Source: Natronococcus pandeyae
Lineage (GTDB): Archaea; Halobacteriota; Halobacteria; Halobacteriales; Natrialbaceae
DNA: 64,000 nucleotides
Assembly (NCBI RefSeq): GCF_008122205.1
Contig: NZ_PHNJ01000001.1
Coordinates: 1 to 64,000, forward strand
Direction of reading: 5' to 3'
The number at the start of each line of letters is the position of its first letter. Position 1 is the stretch's first letter. Under the pieces are notes generated by a model. That model worked only from the letters and a program-made list of their open reading frames with translations. It was not told the origin of the DNA and searched no databases. Made by a program: the position numbers and the translations under genes. Positions 51,045 to 59,011 of the stretch are shown in pieces.

Positions 51045-52226
51045 TCACTCGGACTCGAGCAGCCGCGAGACGACCGGCGACTCGTCCTTTCCGAGCGCCG
51101 AGCGAACGAGCAGGTGGCCGCCGAGTTCGGCGAGGCTGATGACGTCGTCCGCACCCGCTCGCTTGAGCTTTCGCGTGTTCTGACGGTCGGTTGCCGCGGT
51201 AACGATACGAATGTTGGGTCGAAGCTGGCGTGCTGTCAGCACTGCCAGCGCGTCTTCGGCGTCGTTGTCCGTAGCGACCAGGACGGCGCGTGCGTCTTCC
51301 ATTCTCACTCGCCGGAGCGGTTCCTCGTCACTCGGGTTGGCGGTGAGCACCCGGATGTCGCGATCCGAGAGTTCGGTCGCCGCCGACTCGTCGTCGGTGA
51401 CGACGACGAACTGGACGTCCGCCTCGTGGAGTTCGTTGACGATCGGTTCGGTCAGGTCCCCGTAGCCGAGGACGACGACGTGGTTGTCGAGGAGTTCGAG
51501 TTCTGAGTCGGTCATCTTTCCAAGTGTTTTCGAGATACGGGCCTGAATCGCCGGTCCGACGAGTGCCCCGATGGCGATACCGAAGCTGGCGACACCGAGG
51601 ACGACGACGGACATCGTAAACAGCATCGCTTCCTCGGTTTCGGGGCCGATGTCGCCGTAGCCGACCGTGCTCGAGGTGATCAACGTGAAATAGAACGCGT
51701 CGAGCAGGTGTTCGATACCGTCGAAGTCCTCGCGCAGGGCGTACGCACCGAACGTGCCGTAGGCCTGGACGCCGACCAGCGCGCCGCCGGCGGCGAGCTG
51801 GGTCGTCGTCAGCGAGAGCGAGCGGTCGAATTGTCGTCGAGTGAGCAACAAGGTTGGAAGAGTACACACCGAGAGGACGACGAGCGGGAGCGAGTACGGA
51901 CTCGCCTGCAGTAACCCCTGAACTGCTGTCAGTGGCAACAACAGGAGTGTCGCCCACCATCCGGCTCGTAGCCTCCGTCTGAGTGCGAGTGCACTGCCGA
52001 CCATCAGGAATCCGGTCAGTGCGCCGGTAAAGCCGACCGCTTCCTGGACGGCAAGCGGAACGTGAGAAGCGACGGGGCCGAAGTCGGCGGCCTCCTGGTC
52101 GATGTTGTAAATGCCGGTTGCAACCGAGAGCAACGCGACGAGCAGGGCGAGCACGACGGCCGCTCGCGTCGTCACGATCCAGCGCCAGTTGTCGGGCAAT
52201 CGATCTACGACGCGCTCGCCGACCAT
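51045..52226 (-). CDS. Potassium channel with RCK/TrkA-N domain
   Basis: 393 residues. An N-terminal membrane part with about six helices, last two flanking the selectivity filter: FYFTLITSSTVGYGDIGPET (TVGYGD). The cytoplasmic RCK/TrkA-N domain starts about 250: NHVVVLGYGDLTEPIVNELH (GYGDLT for GxGxxG, dinucleotide binding), later EDARAVLVATDNDAEDALAV and KLKRAGADDVISLAELGGHL. Voltage-sensor arginines are not evident. Controls K+ flux, central to a salt-in halophile. Neighbours at 53344 and 54635 look like further TrkA-C-type K+-related proteins. Confidence 0.92.
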   Translation of the reverse strand: MVGERVVDRLPDNWRWIVTTRAAVVLALLVALLSVATGIYNIDQEAADFGPVASHVPLAVQEAVGFTGALTGFLMVGSALALRRRLRAGWWATLLLLPLTAVQGLLQASPYSLPLVVLSVCTLPTLLLTRRQFDRSLSLTTTQLAAGGALVGVQAYGTFGAYALREDFDGIEHLLDAFYFTLITSSTVGYGDIGPETEEAMLFTMSVVVLGVASFGIAIGALVGPAIQARISKTLGKMTDSELELLDNHVVVLGYGDLTEPIVNELHEADVQFVVVTDDESAATELSDRDIRVLTANPSDEEPLRRVRMEDARAVLVATDNDAEDALAVLTARQLRPNIRIVTAATDRQNTRKLKRAGADDVISLAELGGHLLVRSALGKDESPVVSRLLESE

Positions 52227-52250
52227 ACTATCGATCCGGTGCGTGGCAGG

Positions 52251-53240
52251 TTAAACGTCTTCGTCTCCGGCTGCGTGCCGATCCGCGAGAAACGCTTCGG
52301 CAGCGTCCTCGCCGTCGGCGAACAATCCTTCGATGAACGCCGGGCTCCGATCGAGTTTCGTCCGCCAGCCGAGATCCGGTCGCCGGAAGCGAATGCGCTC
52401 GATCTCGGTGTGAGTGAACTTCTCGGGCAGATACCCCTTCTCGACCCAGTCGTTGACGTGTTCGATGAAGCTGACCTCGCCGTTCAGGGACTTGTTTCCC
52501 GAGAGCTCGTTCCGCCGATCGGCGATCCCGTCCGGCGACTTTGGGACGCGATTGCGACGCTGCGGATTGATCTTGACGATCCAGATTTCGTCGGGGTCGG
52601 GTGTCTCCCGATTGGTCACGAAGTCCTTGACCGGCGGATTCTTCGAGAAGAGCCCGTCCCAGTAGTGTGCTCCATTAATTTCGACGGCCCGGAAGACGTA
52701 CGGAATCGCGGCCGACGCCAGAATCGCCTCCGGCGAGAGTTCGTCCTCGCGAAAGAGCCTGAACTCGCCCGAGAGGACGTCGATGGCGCTGACGAGCAGC
52801 GCCGGATTGGTGCCGTCGAGGAGGTCGGGCATCGCGTCGAAGTCGATGTGTCGCTCGAGAAGTTCCAGAAACTCCCGTCGGCCCCAGAGCGCGGCCGGCG
52901 ACCGGTACGGACTGACGTCGGGCAGCGGAACGCCCATGCGCTCGAGTCGACTGCCCCAGCGGACCGCCTCGTTCGTCACCCGCTCGACCGGCCCGCGGGC
53001 CGCCATCTCGCTCCAGTAGTCGGCGAGGAGTTCGTCGGGTTCGTGATCGGGGTGTTCGCGCCCGTACCACGCGAGCGACGCGCAGACGGCGCCGCCGGAG
53101 GTCCCGCTGAATCCGACGATATCGACGTCGCGCTCGAGGGCGCCGTCTTCGAGCAATCGGGCGAGAACGCCGGCGGTGAACGCCGTGTGGCTGCCGCCGC
53201 CCTGGCAGGCGATCGCGACTTGTGGTGGATCGGAACTCAT
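52251..53240 (-). CDS. Patatin-like phospholipase
   Basis: 329 residues. Ser-Asp dyad hydrolase: oxyanion Gly-rich loop IACQGGGSHTAFTAGVLARL, nucleophile GFSGTSGGAVCASLAW (G-T-S-G-G), and the Asp in INGAHYWDGLFSKNPPVKDF (D-G). The N-terminus lacks a signal peptide, so it is probably cytoplasmic or peripheral. Acts on acyl esters of lipids; in archaea, whose lipids are ether-linked, the natural substrate is uncertain. Follows the K+ channel gene's 5' side by 24 bases on the same strand. Confidence 0.92.
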   Translation of the reverse strand: MSSDPPQVAIACQGGGSHTAFTAGVLARLLEDGALERDVDIVGFSGTSGGAVCASLAWYGREHPDHEPDELLADYWSEMAARGPVERVTNEAVRWGSRLERMGVPLPDVSPYRSPAALWGRREFLELLERHIDFDAMPDLLDGTNPALLVSAIDVLSGEFRLFREDELSPEAILASAAIPYVFRAVEINGAHYWDGLFSKNPPVKDFVTNRETPDPDEIWIVKINPQRRNRVPKSPDGIADRRNELSGNKSLNGEVSFIEHVNDWVEKGYLPEKFTHTEIERIRFRRPDLGWRTKLDRSPAFIEGLFADGEDAAEAFLADRHAAGDEDV

Positions 53241-53343
53241 CGTGGGTTTCTTCCACTCGTTCCCCGCCGCGCACCAAATTCGTTTGGGCTGCGACGTGCC
53301 GCCGGTCGGTACCGGTTTAACCGTTCCGGGCGACCGACCGATA

Positions 53344-54594
53344 ATGACGCTTCCGGTCGAAATACTGCTCGGACTCTATCTCGGCCTCCTGACGGGCATC
53401 GTTCCCGCGTTCGTCGCCGGCGCGCTCGGCTTTCTCGTCCGCTACGTAACCGGCGTCACGCTCCCCGGCTTCGGTGTGGTCGTCCTGGCGCTCTCGATCG
53501 CCAGCATCCAGGGCGGGCTCCTCGGCCTCGTCGAGCCCGATATCGCCCAGTCGCCCCGGCTGCTCGTCGCCGTGCTGGTCGTCCTGATGCTCGCGCTGTA
53601 CGCCCACAACCAGGGCGACAAGCTCGGCGCCGAACTGCCGCGGCGACTCTCGCTCTCCCAGCTACGCCACCGGACGCTGTCAGCCGACGTGATCGAATTC
53701 GTCGGCACGGTCGGCCAGGTTACGATCCGCCCGACCGGCGAGATCAGCGACGTAGAGGGGTATCCGCCGCTCCCGTCCGATCTCCGCGCGACCCTTCGAA
53801 CTGACTCCTGGCGGCTCCCCGCGGACCTCCCGCTGTCGGAACTCGAACGCCGGCTCGAGGAGCGGCTGCGAACCGAACACGACCTCGCGGATGTCGCCGT
53901 CTCGATCGACGAGCAGGCTCGCGCGTCGATCGCCGCGGCACCGCCCGCCGGCGGCCTCTCGCGGCGCGTTCCGGACGGGAAGCGCGCGGTCTCGATCGGG
54001 ACGCTCGTCCCGACGGGACTGGCCCGCGGGGACGAGGTGACGGTTCGGACGGCCAAGCGATCGATCGCCGGGGCGATCCTGAGCGTCAGGACCGAAATCG
54101 ACGACGAACGCGGGGCGGAAACGGCGGAAACCGTTTCGGATCGAACCGAGCCGGCGGTTCCCGACGGCGGCGAGGACGAGTCGGTGCCCCCGTCGTCGGG
54201 CGGATCCGCCGTCGCGAGCGCCGGCGGCGTCGGTCGGGTCACCCTCGCTATCGACCGCGAGAACGTGAAACCGCTGCTCGAGGCCGAGACGCCGCGTCTG
54301 GTCGTTCGCTCGCGCAGCACGAACCGCGACTTCGAGGCCTTCGCCCTGGTCAAGCGCGCCGGCTACGCGATTCGCCGGGTCACCGTCGGTTCGACCGCCG
54401 CGTCGGACGAGCCGCTCTCGTCGGCGGACGTGACGGTGATCGCGATTCGCCGACAGGAGAGCGAAACGGACGATCGCCGGCACGGATGGCTGTTCGCCCC
54501 GGATTCCGCGTCGACGCTCGAGCCCGGCGACGAGCTGTTCGTCGCCGGTCCGGAGGGAGTGACGGACGCCGTCGCGGAGGCGGTCGGCAGATGA
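53344..54594 (+). CDS. Membrane-anchored TrkA-C/RCK-like protein, paralogue 1
   Basis: 416 residues from ATG 53344. Two to three N-terminal helices (EILLGLYLGLLTGIVPAFVA, FGVVVLALSIASIQGGLLGL, LLVAVLVVLMLALYAHNQGD), then a soluble part with two TrkA-C-like strands: RAVSIGTLVPTGLARGDEVT and, at the end, AFALVKRAGYAIRRVTVGST through STLEPGDELFVAGPEGVTDA. The Gly-x-x-Leu-x-Pro-Gly-D-x-hhh pattern is the TrkA-C ligand domain. Likely a K+ transport regulator. Translationally coupled to 54635 through a 15-codon frame. Confidence 0.8.
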   Translation: MTLPVEILLGLYLGLLTGIVPAFVAGALGFLVRYVTGVTLPGFGVVVLALSIASIQGGLLGLVEPDIAQSPRLLVAVLVVLMLALYAHNQGDKLGAELPRRLSLSQLRHRTLSADVIEFVGTVGQVTIRPTGEISDVEGYPPLPSDLRATLRTDSWRLPADLPLSELERRLEERLRTEHDLADVAVSIDEQARASIAAAPPAGGLSRRVPDGKRAVSIGTLVPTGLARGDEVTVRTAKRSIAGAILSVRTEIDDERGAETAETVSDRTEPAVPDGGEDESVPPSSGGSAVASAGGVGRVTLAIDRENVKPLLEAETPRLVVRSRSTNRDFEAFALVKRAGYAIRRVTVGSTAASDEPLSSADVTVIAIRRQESETDDRRHGWLFAPDSASTLEPGDELFVAGPEGVTDAVAEAVGR

Positions 54595-54638
54595 GCGCGG
54601 ACGGGCTCGGTGGACCGAACGGCGGTGATCGCGCGTGA
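54591..54638 (+). CDS. 15-codon bridging frame (putative coupling peptide)
   Basis: ATG 54591 overlaps the stop of the upstream gene (ATGA) and encodes MSADGLGGPNGGDRA, whose own stop overlaps the GTG start of the next gene (GTGA at 54635-54638). Both junctions are 4-nt overlaps. This may pass ribosomes between the two paralogues; the peptide itself may have no function. Confidence 0.35.
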   Translation: MSADGLGGPNGGDRA

Positions 54639-55774
54639 TCGGCATCGTCGCACAGACGGAGCCGGCGCTCGAGGTGCTGCTGGACGCCCTCGTCCGGATC
54701 CTCGGGTTCAGCGTCCTCGCGGCCGGCGCGGCGGCGACCGCGGCGATCGCGTTTCGATGGTACAGCGCCGACGAACTGGCCGAGGGCGTCGGCATTCTGG
54801 TCGGCGTCACGGCCGTCGCCATCTGGTTGAACACGAAGACGGCCCTGCAGGACGCGATCATCGGGACGACGCCGCTGCTCGAGACCGAAACCGCGGTCTA
54901 CACGGTCGTCGTCTTCGTCGCGAGCGCTATCGCCGCCGACGGCGGCCGGCGACTCGGCGATCATCTCGCCCGGGACGTGTTCTCGCTCACCGCACCGCGG
55001 ACGATCGACGACGTGGGTCAACTCGTCCGCTCGGCCGGTCGCGTGATCACCGTCGAACTGCCGGAGACGATCGAGGACGTGGACGGCTACGACCCGGTCG
55101 AGTCGGCGACGAAAGCGGACCTCGCCGGGGAGACGTTCCTCTTTCCGCGGCGCCTGACCGTCGCGCAGTTGCGCGAACGGCTGACCAGACGGCTCGAGCG
55201 CGACTACGGGATCGGCCACGTCGACGTCGAACTCACGGCCGACGGCGAGATCGAGTATCTCGCACTCGGCAGCCGCCCGGCGGGAATCGGGCCGACCCTG
55301 TCGCCCGGAAGCGTCGCCGTCGCGATTCGCGGCGATCCCGCGGCCGACGCCAGTCCGGGCGATGCGGTCCAGATCTGGACTCGAAAGGGCGGCGGCGACG
55401 CGCTCCAGTGCGTCGCCGGTGGCGAACTCCGGGGCACCGCCGACGACGTGGCGACCGTCGCAGTCGACGCCGACGACGTGCGGGCGCTCGAGACCGACGC
55501 TGTACACCGACTCGTCACGCTCCCGGGAACGCCCGAAGCGGAGCGGGAACTGGTGTCTGCGCTCCGAGCGGCCGACGAGATCGTCACCGCGTTGACCGTT
55601 GATTCTGGTGGCTCGCTGGAGGGAACCGCGATCGACTCTCTTCCGGCCCTGGTACTCGCGATCGACGGAGGGGACGACGCCGTCGCGCTGCCGCCAGGAG
55701 CGCACCGTCTCGCCGCGGGCGACGTCGCGTACGTGCTCGGGCGTCCGGACGCCCTGCGTCGGATCCTGTCGTAG
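54635..55774 (+). CDS. Membrane-anchored TrkA-C/RCK-like protein, paralogue 2
   Basis: 379 residues from GTG 54635. Three N-terminal helices (LDALVRILGFSVLAAGAAAT, GVGILVGVTAVAIWLNTKTA, AVYTVVVFVASAIAADGGRR), then LPETIEDVDGYDPVESATKA-type region shared with the preceding protein and a C-terminal TrkA-C-like unit: HRLAAGDVAYVLGRPDALRR. Same architecture as its neighbour and probably part of the same complex. Its stop codon TAG is the first triplet of the 69-bp repeat at 55771. Confidence 0.8.
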   Translation: MIGIVAQTEPALEVLLDALVRILGFSVLAAGAAATAAIAFRWYSADELAEGVGILVGVTAVAIWLNTKTALQDAIIGTTPLLETETAVYTVVVFVASAIAADGGRRLGDHLARDVFSLTAPRTIDDVGQLVRSAGRVITVELPETIEDVDGYDPVESATKADLAGETFLFPRRLTVAQLRERLTRRLERDYGIGHVDVELTADGEIEYLALGSRPAGIGPTLSPGSVAVAIRGDPAADASPGDAVQIWTRKGGGDALQCVAGGELRGTADDVATVAVDADDVRALETDAVHRLVTLPGTPEAERELVSALRAADEIVTALTVDSGGSLEGTAIDSLPALVLAIDGGDDAVALPPGAHRLAAGDVAYVLGRPDALRRILS

Positions 55775-55839
55775 CCACCGACAGTCAGTACACACCTGGT
55801 CGCACGGCCGCTGTGCGATCAGTGTGGAACCTGCTTCAG
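55771..55839 (+). repeat. 69-bp hairpin repeat, copy 1
   Basis: Begins GTAGCCACCGAC (containing the TAG stop of the TrkA-C gene) and ends CTGCTTCAG. The core is an imperfect stem CACACCTGGTCGCAC / GTGCGATCAGTGTG around GGCCGCT. Aligned base-for-base with 56432-56500; differences include changes that keep the stem as G-U pairs. A 17-base half copy lies at 28366. Probably a MITE-like or terminator-type element common in this genome. Confidence 0.7.
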
Positions 55840-55890
55840 TCGTTCCGAGAGAGCGGTAGCTACTTGCCGCCGGCCCGGATAGCGCCACCT

Positions 55891-56175
55891 ATGCCCACGG
55901 AGTGGAAACTGTTCGCGGATCTCGCCGAACGCGCGGGCGACAAACACGTCACGGTCGACGCCGCGGCCGGCGACACCGTCGGCGACGCGCTCGAGGAACT
56001 CCTCACGGACCGATCCGACCTGGAGGCCCGCGTGCTCGACGACGACGGCGAACTGCGCTCACAGATCAACGTCCTGCGCAACGGAACGAACGTGCTCGTC
56101 GAGGAGGAGGGACTCGAGACGGAACTCGAGGAGGGCGACGAACTGGCGCTGTTTCCGCCGGTCAGCGGCGGCTGA
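55891..56175 (+). CDS. samp1: SAMP1-like ubiquitin-like modifier (MoaD/ThiS fold)
   Basis: 94 residues, beta-grasp. Starts MPTEWKLFADLAERAGDKHV and ends ELALFPPVSGG, with the C-terminal Gly-Gly needed for adenylation and conjugation; matches Haloferax SAMP1 over its length (INVLRNGTNVL in the middle). Serves as protein modifier (sampylation) and as sulfur carrier for molybdopterin. ATG 55891 gives the family length; upstream codons would extend into the repeat. Flanked on both sides by 69-bp repeats. Confidence 0.92.
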   Translation: MPTEWKLFADLAERAGDKHVTVDAAAGDTVGDALEELLTDRSDLEARVLDDDGELRSQINVLRNGTNVLVEEEGLETELEEGDELALFPPVSGG

Positions 56176-56431
56176 GTCCGTTCAGACCAGGTCTGGAATC
56201 GCCAGAAGAGGATCGACGGGCGGTCATCGTTCGATCGAATCGTGTCTTCGTTTCTTTCAGTTGCGCCGTTCGGTCCGCCGCCGATCGACCGGGAGAAACG
56301 AGAACCATCCACTCGAACGATGAGCGGTTGCGACGAACGATCAGCCTGGTACGTCGGAACGGGTGACGGAGCGGCACCCGAAAGTCGACTACTGTCGTCG
56401 GTCGGATCGAGAACCGCCGCGACCATCTATA

Positions 56432-56500
56432 GTAGCCACTGAAAGTCAATGCACACCTGATCGCACGACAACTGTGCGATCAGTGTGTAAATCGTTTCAG
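56432..56500 (+). repeat. 69-bp hairpin repeat, copy 2
   Basis: GTAGCCACTGAAAGTC ... ATCGTTTCAG. The stem is CACACCTGATCGCAC / GTGCGATCAGTGTG (one bulge), with outer CTGAAA/TTTCAG arms. The right end contains the TGA stop (56497-56499, minus strand) of the downstream membrane-protein gene. The interval 56176-56431 holds no gene. Confidence 0.7.
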
Positions 56501-57366
56501 TTGTCACGATAATTCGATCGCTCGATCTCGCGTCGGAGTATCCCGGACGGTCCCACCCGCGAGTACTCCGCGATCGCGACGAACGCGATCGCCCAGAGGA
56601 TGGCCGCGATCCCCCACATCGTGCCCGTCGAGCCCGCCTGCGCGGGGAAGGCGATGGACATGAGGCCGTAGTAGGCCATCGGGAGGGCGGCGAGCCACGA
56701 GGCGAATCGCCAGCCATCGAACCCGAGCGCAGCGAAACTGCCGTACGCGAGCGGCGCGATCGCGAGGCCAGCCATCATCACGTAGTGGCCCATCGTGGCG
56801 TGGGAATCGCTCGTGATCGTGGTGAGGCTCAACTGCGTCGCGACGAACGCGATTAACGGAACTGCGGCGACGGCGACCAGCGCCAGGAGCGCCGGGCTGT
56901 AGGAGTCACCGCGCCGGAACAGTGTTCGACCCGCCGGGTGTGCAACGAGGGCGATCCCCGTGACCACAAAGAACGGGATGACCTCCTCCGGCCGTCCGAC
57001 ACCGTACCAGACGGTGCCGGCGGTGACGGCGAGGATGACGAGGAACGCACCCCACATCGACGCGACGCGCTTTTTCGGCTGGTAGGCCTGTGCGAACAGG
57101 CCGAGCAGGAACACCGACACGACGGTGGCGATACCCATCACGTGGAGTCGGTGGATGCCGAGTTCCGCCGCACCGTCGGCAGTCCAGCCCGTAACGAGTG
57201 TCGCGAGCAGATCCGGGAGGAACGCGACCGTCATCACGCCGGCCAGCGCGAGCGGGAGATAGAAGATCCCCACTCGGGCCCTCGCCAGCGTAGAACGGCG
57301 TTCGGGTGCGTCCTCGAGTTCGAGTTCCGCGTCGGTGATAGTTGCGTCGTTGGTGGTTGTTCCCAT
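56497..57366 (-). CDS. Eight-helix membrane protein, unknown function
   Basis: 289 residues from ATG 57366. Hydrophobic segments include FYLPLALAGVMTVAFLPDLL, LHVMGIATVVSVFLLGLFAQ, GAFLVILAVTAGTVWYGVGR, ALLALVAVAAVPLIAFVATQ, HYVMMAGLAIAPLAYGSFAA and GIAAILWAIAFVAIAEYSRV. Several His residues face the helices (LGIHRLHVMG, HATMGHYVMM), which could bind haem or copper, but no known oxidase or haem family fits. TATA-like GTTTATCTCC is about 26 nt upstream. The stop overlaps repeat copy 2. Confidence 0.72.
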   Translation of the reverse strand: MGTTTNDATITDAELELEDAPERRSTLARARVGIFYLPLALAGVMTVAFLPDLLATLVTGWTADGAAELGIHRLHVMGIATVVSVFLLGLFAQAYQPKKRVASMWGAFLVILAVTAGTVWYGVGRPEEVIPFFVVTGIALVAHPAGRTLFRRGDSYSPALLALVAVAAVPLIAFVATQLSLTTITSDSHATMGHYVMMAGLAIAPLAYGSFAALGFDGWRFASWLAALPMAYYGLMSIAFPAQAGSTGTMWGIAAILWAIAFVAIAEYSRVGPSGILRREIERSNYRDN

Positions 57367-57664
57367 GATACAGTAGTACGGACGACATTTGAGGAGATAA
57401 ACATATGCCAACTGATACGAATTGTGGAAACTCTGGTTATCAGCCAGAATGTGGAAAATGGGGATGGATTTGGGGTTGAACCAGCCGAAACGCCGGTCAA
57501 AATCGTTTGTCGGCCGTCTCTTTCTCTCGCACATTTCCGACAGAGTTGATGCATATATTACATTTCGTCGAAACAGTCTGTAACTGAGCATTTCCATCGT
57601 GGGAGACTGTTCGCGTGTCTTTCACAGGGACGTTTCCGGTCGGGGAGGGTGCGATTCGTCGAGT

Positions 57665-58264
57665 TCAGTCTACGCGGTCCGACCGCGAGCTGTACTCGGG
57701 GTAGAACGCTCGATAGCCGACCAGCCGGCCGAGCGGAGCGAGCAGGGAGAACACCAGTTTCTGTATCGGGGCCGGTGGACTGACGAGGTGGTTGGTCTCC
57801 CAGTAGTGATCCGCGATCACGGCCATCTGCAGGGGGTTCGGAATCCCCTTCGCGTTCGTCTTGCCGTCCGCCGCGAGTCCGTAGACAGTCTCCAGAAACT
57901 CGGCGATCTCGAGTGCGGGACGGACCTCGACGCGGGCCCGCAGTTCCTCCTCGCCGTCGTTCCACCACCGATGCGGCGTTCCGGCCGAAACGACGAGGGA
58001 GTCACCGGCGGTAGCAGTAAACGGCTCCCCATCGAGTGTGCCGGTAACGCTTCCCGCGAGAATCTCGAAGCGCTCCTCCTGGTGGTCGTGGACGTGTTCG
58101 GGCGGACCGGCCGCGAACGGTTCGGCCACGAGTTCCAACTCGACGAGTTCGCCGTCGGTGTCGTCTCTTCGGCGCAGGAACGTCACCTGTTCTCCCGCGA
58201 TCGGGTTTTCGATCACCTGCGACGATGCACTCTCGGCCGTCAATCCCTCGCTTCCGTTCCTCAT
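57665..58264 (-). CDS. Cupin domain protein with C-terminal extension
   Basis: 199 residues from ATG 58264. The cupin core has AGPPEHVHDHQEERFEILAG (His, His, Glu) and VSAGTPHRWWNDGEEELRAR (His). The C-terminal half (EIAEFLETVYGLAADGKTNA ... PIQKLVFSLLAPLGRLVGYR) is helical and amphipathic, possibly membrane-associating. An upstream ATG (58276) is in frame, but the TATA box AATATA at about 58287-58292 favours 58264 (leaderless). Substrate unknown. Confidence 0.84.
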   Translation of the reverse strand: MRNGSEGLTAESASSQVIENPIAGEQVTFLRRRDDTDGELVELELVAEPFAAGPPEHVHDHQEERFEILAGSVTGTLDGEPFTATAGDSLVVSAGTPHRWWNDGEEELRARVEVRPALEIAEFLETVYGLAADGKTNAKGIPNPLQMAVIADHYWETNHLVSPPAPIQKLVFSLLAPLGRLVGYRAFYPEYSSRSDRVD

Positions 58265-58334
58265 ACGCTCGGTCATGATCCCCTCTATATTGGATTACTG
58301 AGGGCATAACCTTGCTCTATGATAGCTAACGTGT

Positions 58335-58402
58335 TGCTCTCACACTGCCGAATACCACAGTTGTCTGTCGTGTGGGCGTCCTCGACCTGCTCTCACACTG
58401 CC
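58335..58402. repeat. Pair of identical 15-bp direct repeats
   Basis: TGCTCTCACACTGCC occurs at 58335-58349 and again at 58388-58402 (53 bases apart), upstream of the MerT-like gene and downstream of the divergent cupin promoter. Possibly binding sites for one regulator. No other copy was noticed nearby. Confidence 0.45.
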
Positions 58403-58516
58403 AGCAGTGAGGGACAGCAGCCGAGGCGGGTCTCGCTCCTACCGTTCGGTATCCGGGTGTTCAGTAGCGACACACCGCCGCAGCAGCGTTTTGCTCACGG
58501 GACTCCTCGTTCACCC

Positions 58517-58909
58517 ATGGCCGGTTCCGAGGAGTTGACCGAGACCGATCGTCGGTTTCTCGTGCGGTTCGTCCCGGTCGCCGCGTTCATCGGCGGCCTC
58601 TGCTGTTTTACCCCCGTCGCCGTCGTCCTGCTCGGGATCGGATCGGTCAGCTACGCCGTCTCACTGACGGATTTGCTCTACTACGAGTACGCCTGGGCGT
58701 TCCGACTGGCCGGGTTGACGTTTCTCCTGAGCGCGTTCGTCGTCCACCTCTACGTGAACGAGGAGGTCTGTAGCGTGGACGTGGCAGTCCGGAAGCGACG
58801 GCAGATCCTCAACCTGTTAGGCGTGGTGCTCACCGCGGGGGCGATCGCCTACGTCGTCTGGCTGTACGTCATCGTCGAAATCGTCGGGCTACTGCTCGGG
58901 ATCTGGTAG
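58517..58909 (+). CDS. Small membrane protein resembling mercury transport protein MerT
   Basis: 130 residues from ATG 58517. First helix carries a vicinal cysteine pair: VPVAAFIGGLCCFTPVAVVL, the CC-x-x-P layout of MerT; two more helices (YEYAWAFRLAGLTFLLSAFV and LGVVLTAGAIAYVVWLYVIV) and a lone loop cysteine (NEEVCSVDVAV) follow. No merA or merR gene is visible, so transport of another thiophilic metal or a different role is possible. An upstream extension to 58319 is rejected as non-conserved. Confidence 0.72.
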   Translation: MAGSEELTETDRRFLVRFVPVAAFIGGLCCFTPVAVVLLGIGSVSYAVSLTDLLYYEYAWAFRLAGLTFLLSAFVVHLYVNEEVCSVDVAVRKRRQILNLLGVVLTAGAIAYVVWLYVIVEIVGLLLGIW

Positions 58910-59011
58910 GGAGCGACGATCGCTCGGTCGATATCGGTCTTCAGAACCAGAACCGAAGTCGACTGTTCGTCGTCTCGTCCCGTGAGCGACGCTCCCGTCG
59001 GCCCCGATCGC

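Noticed and set aside
57367-57597. 77-codon upstream extension of the eight-helix membrane protein
   Set aside because: A TATA box at about 57392-57398 places transcription at ATG 57366; the extension is not membrane-protein-like.
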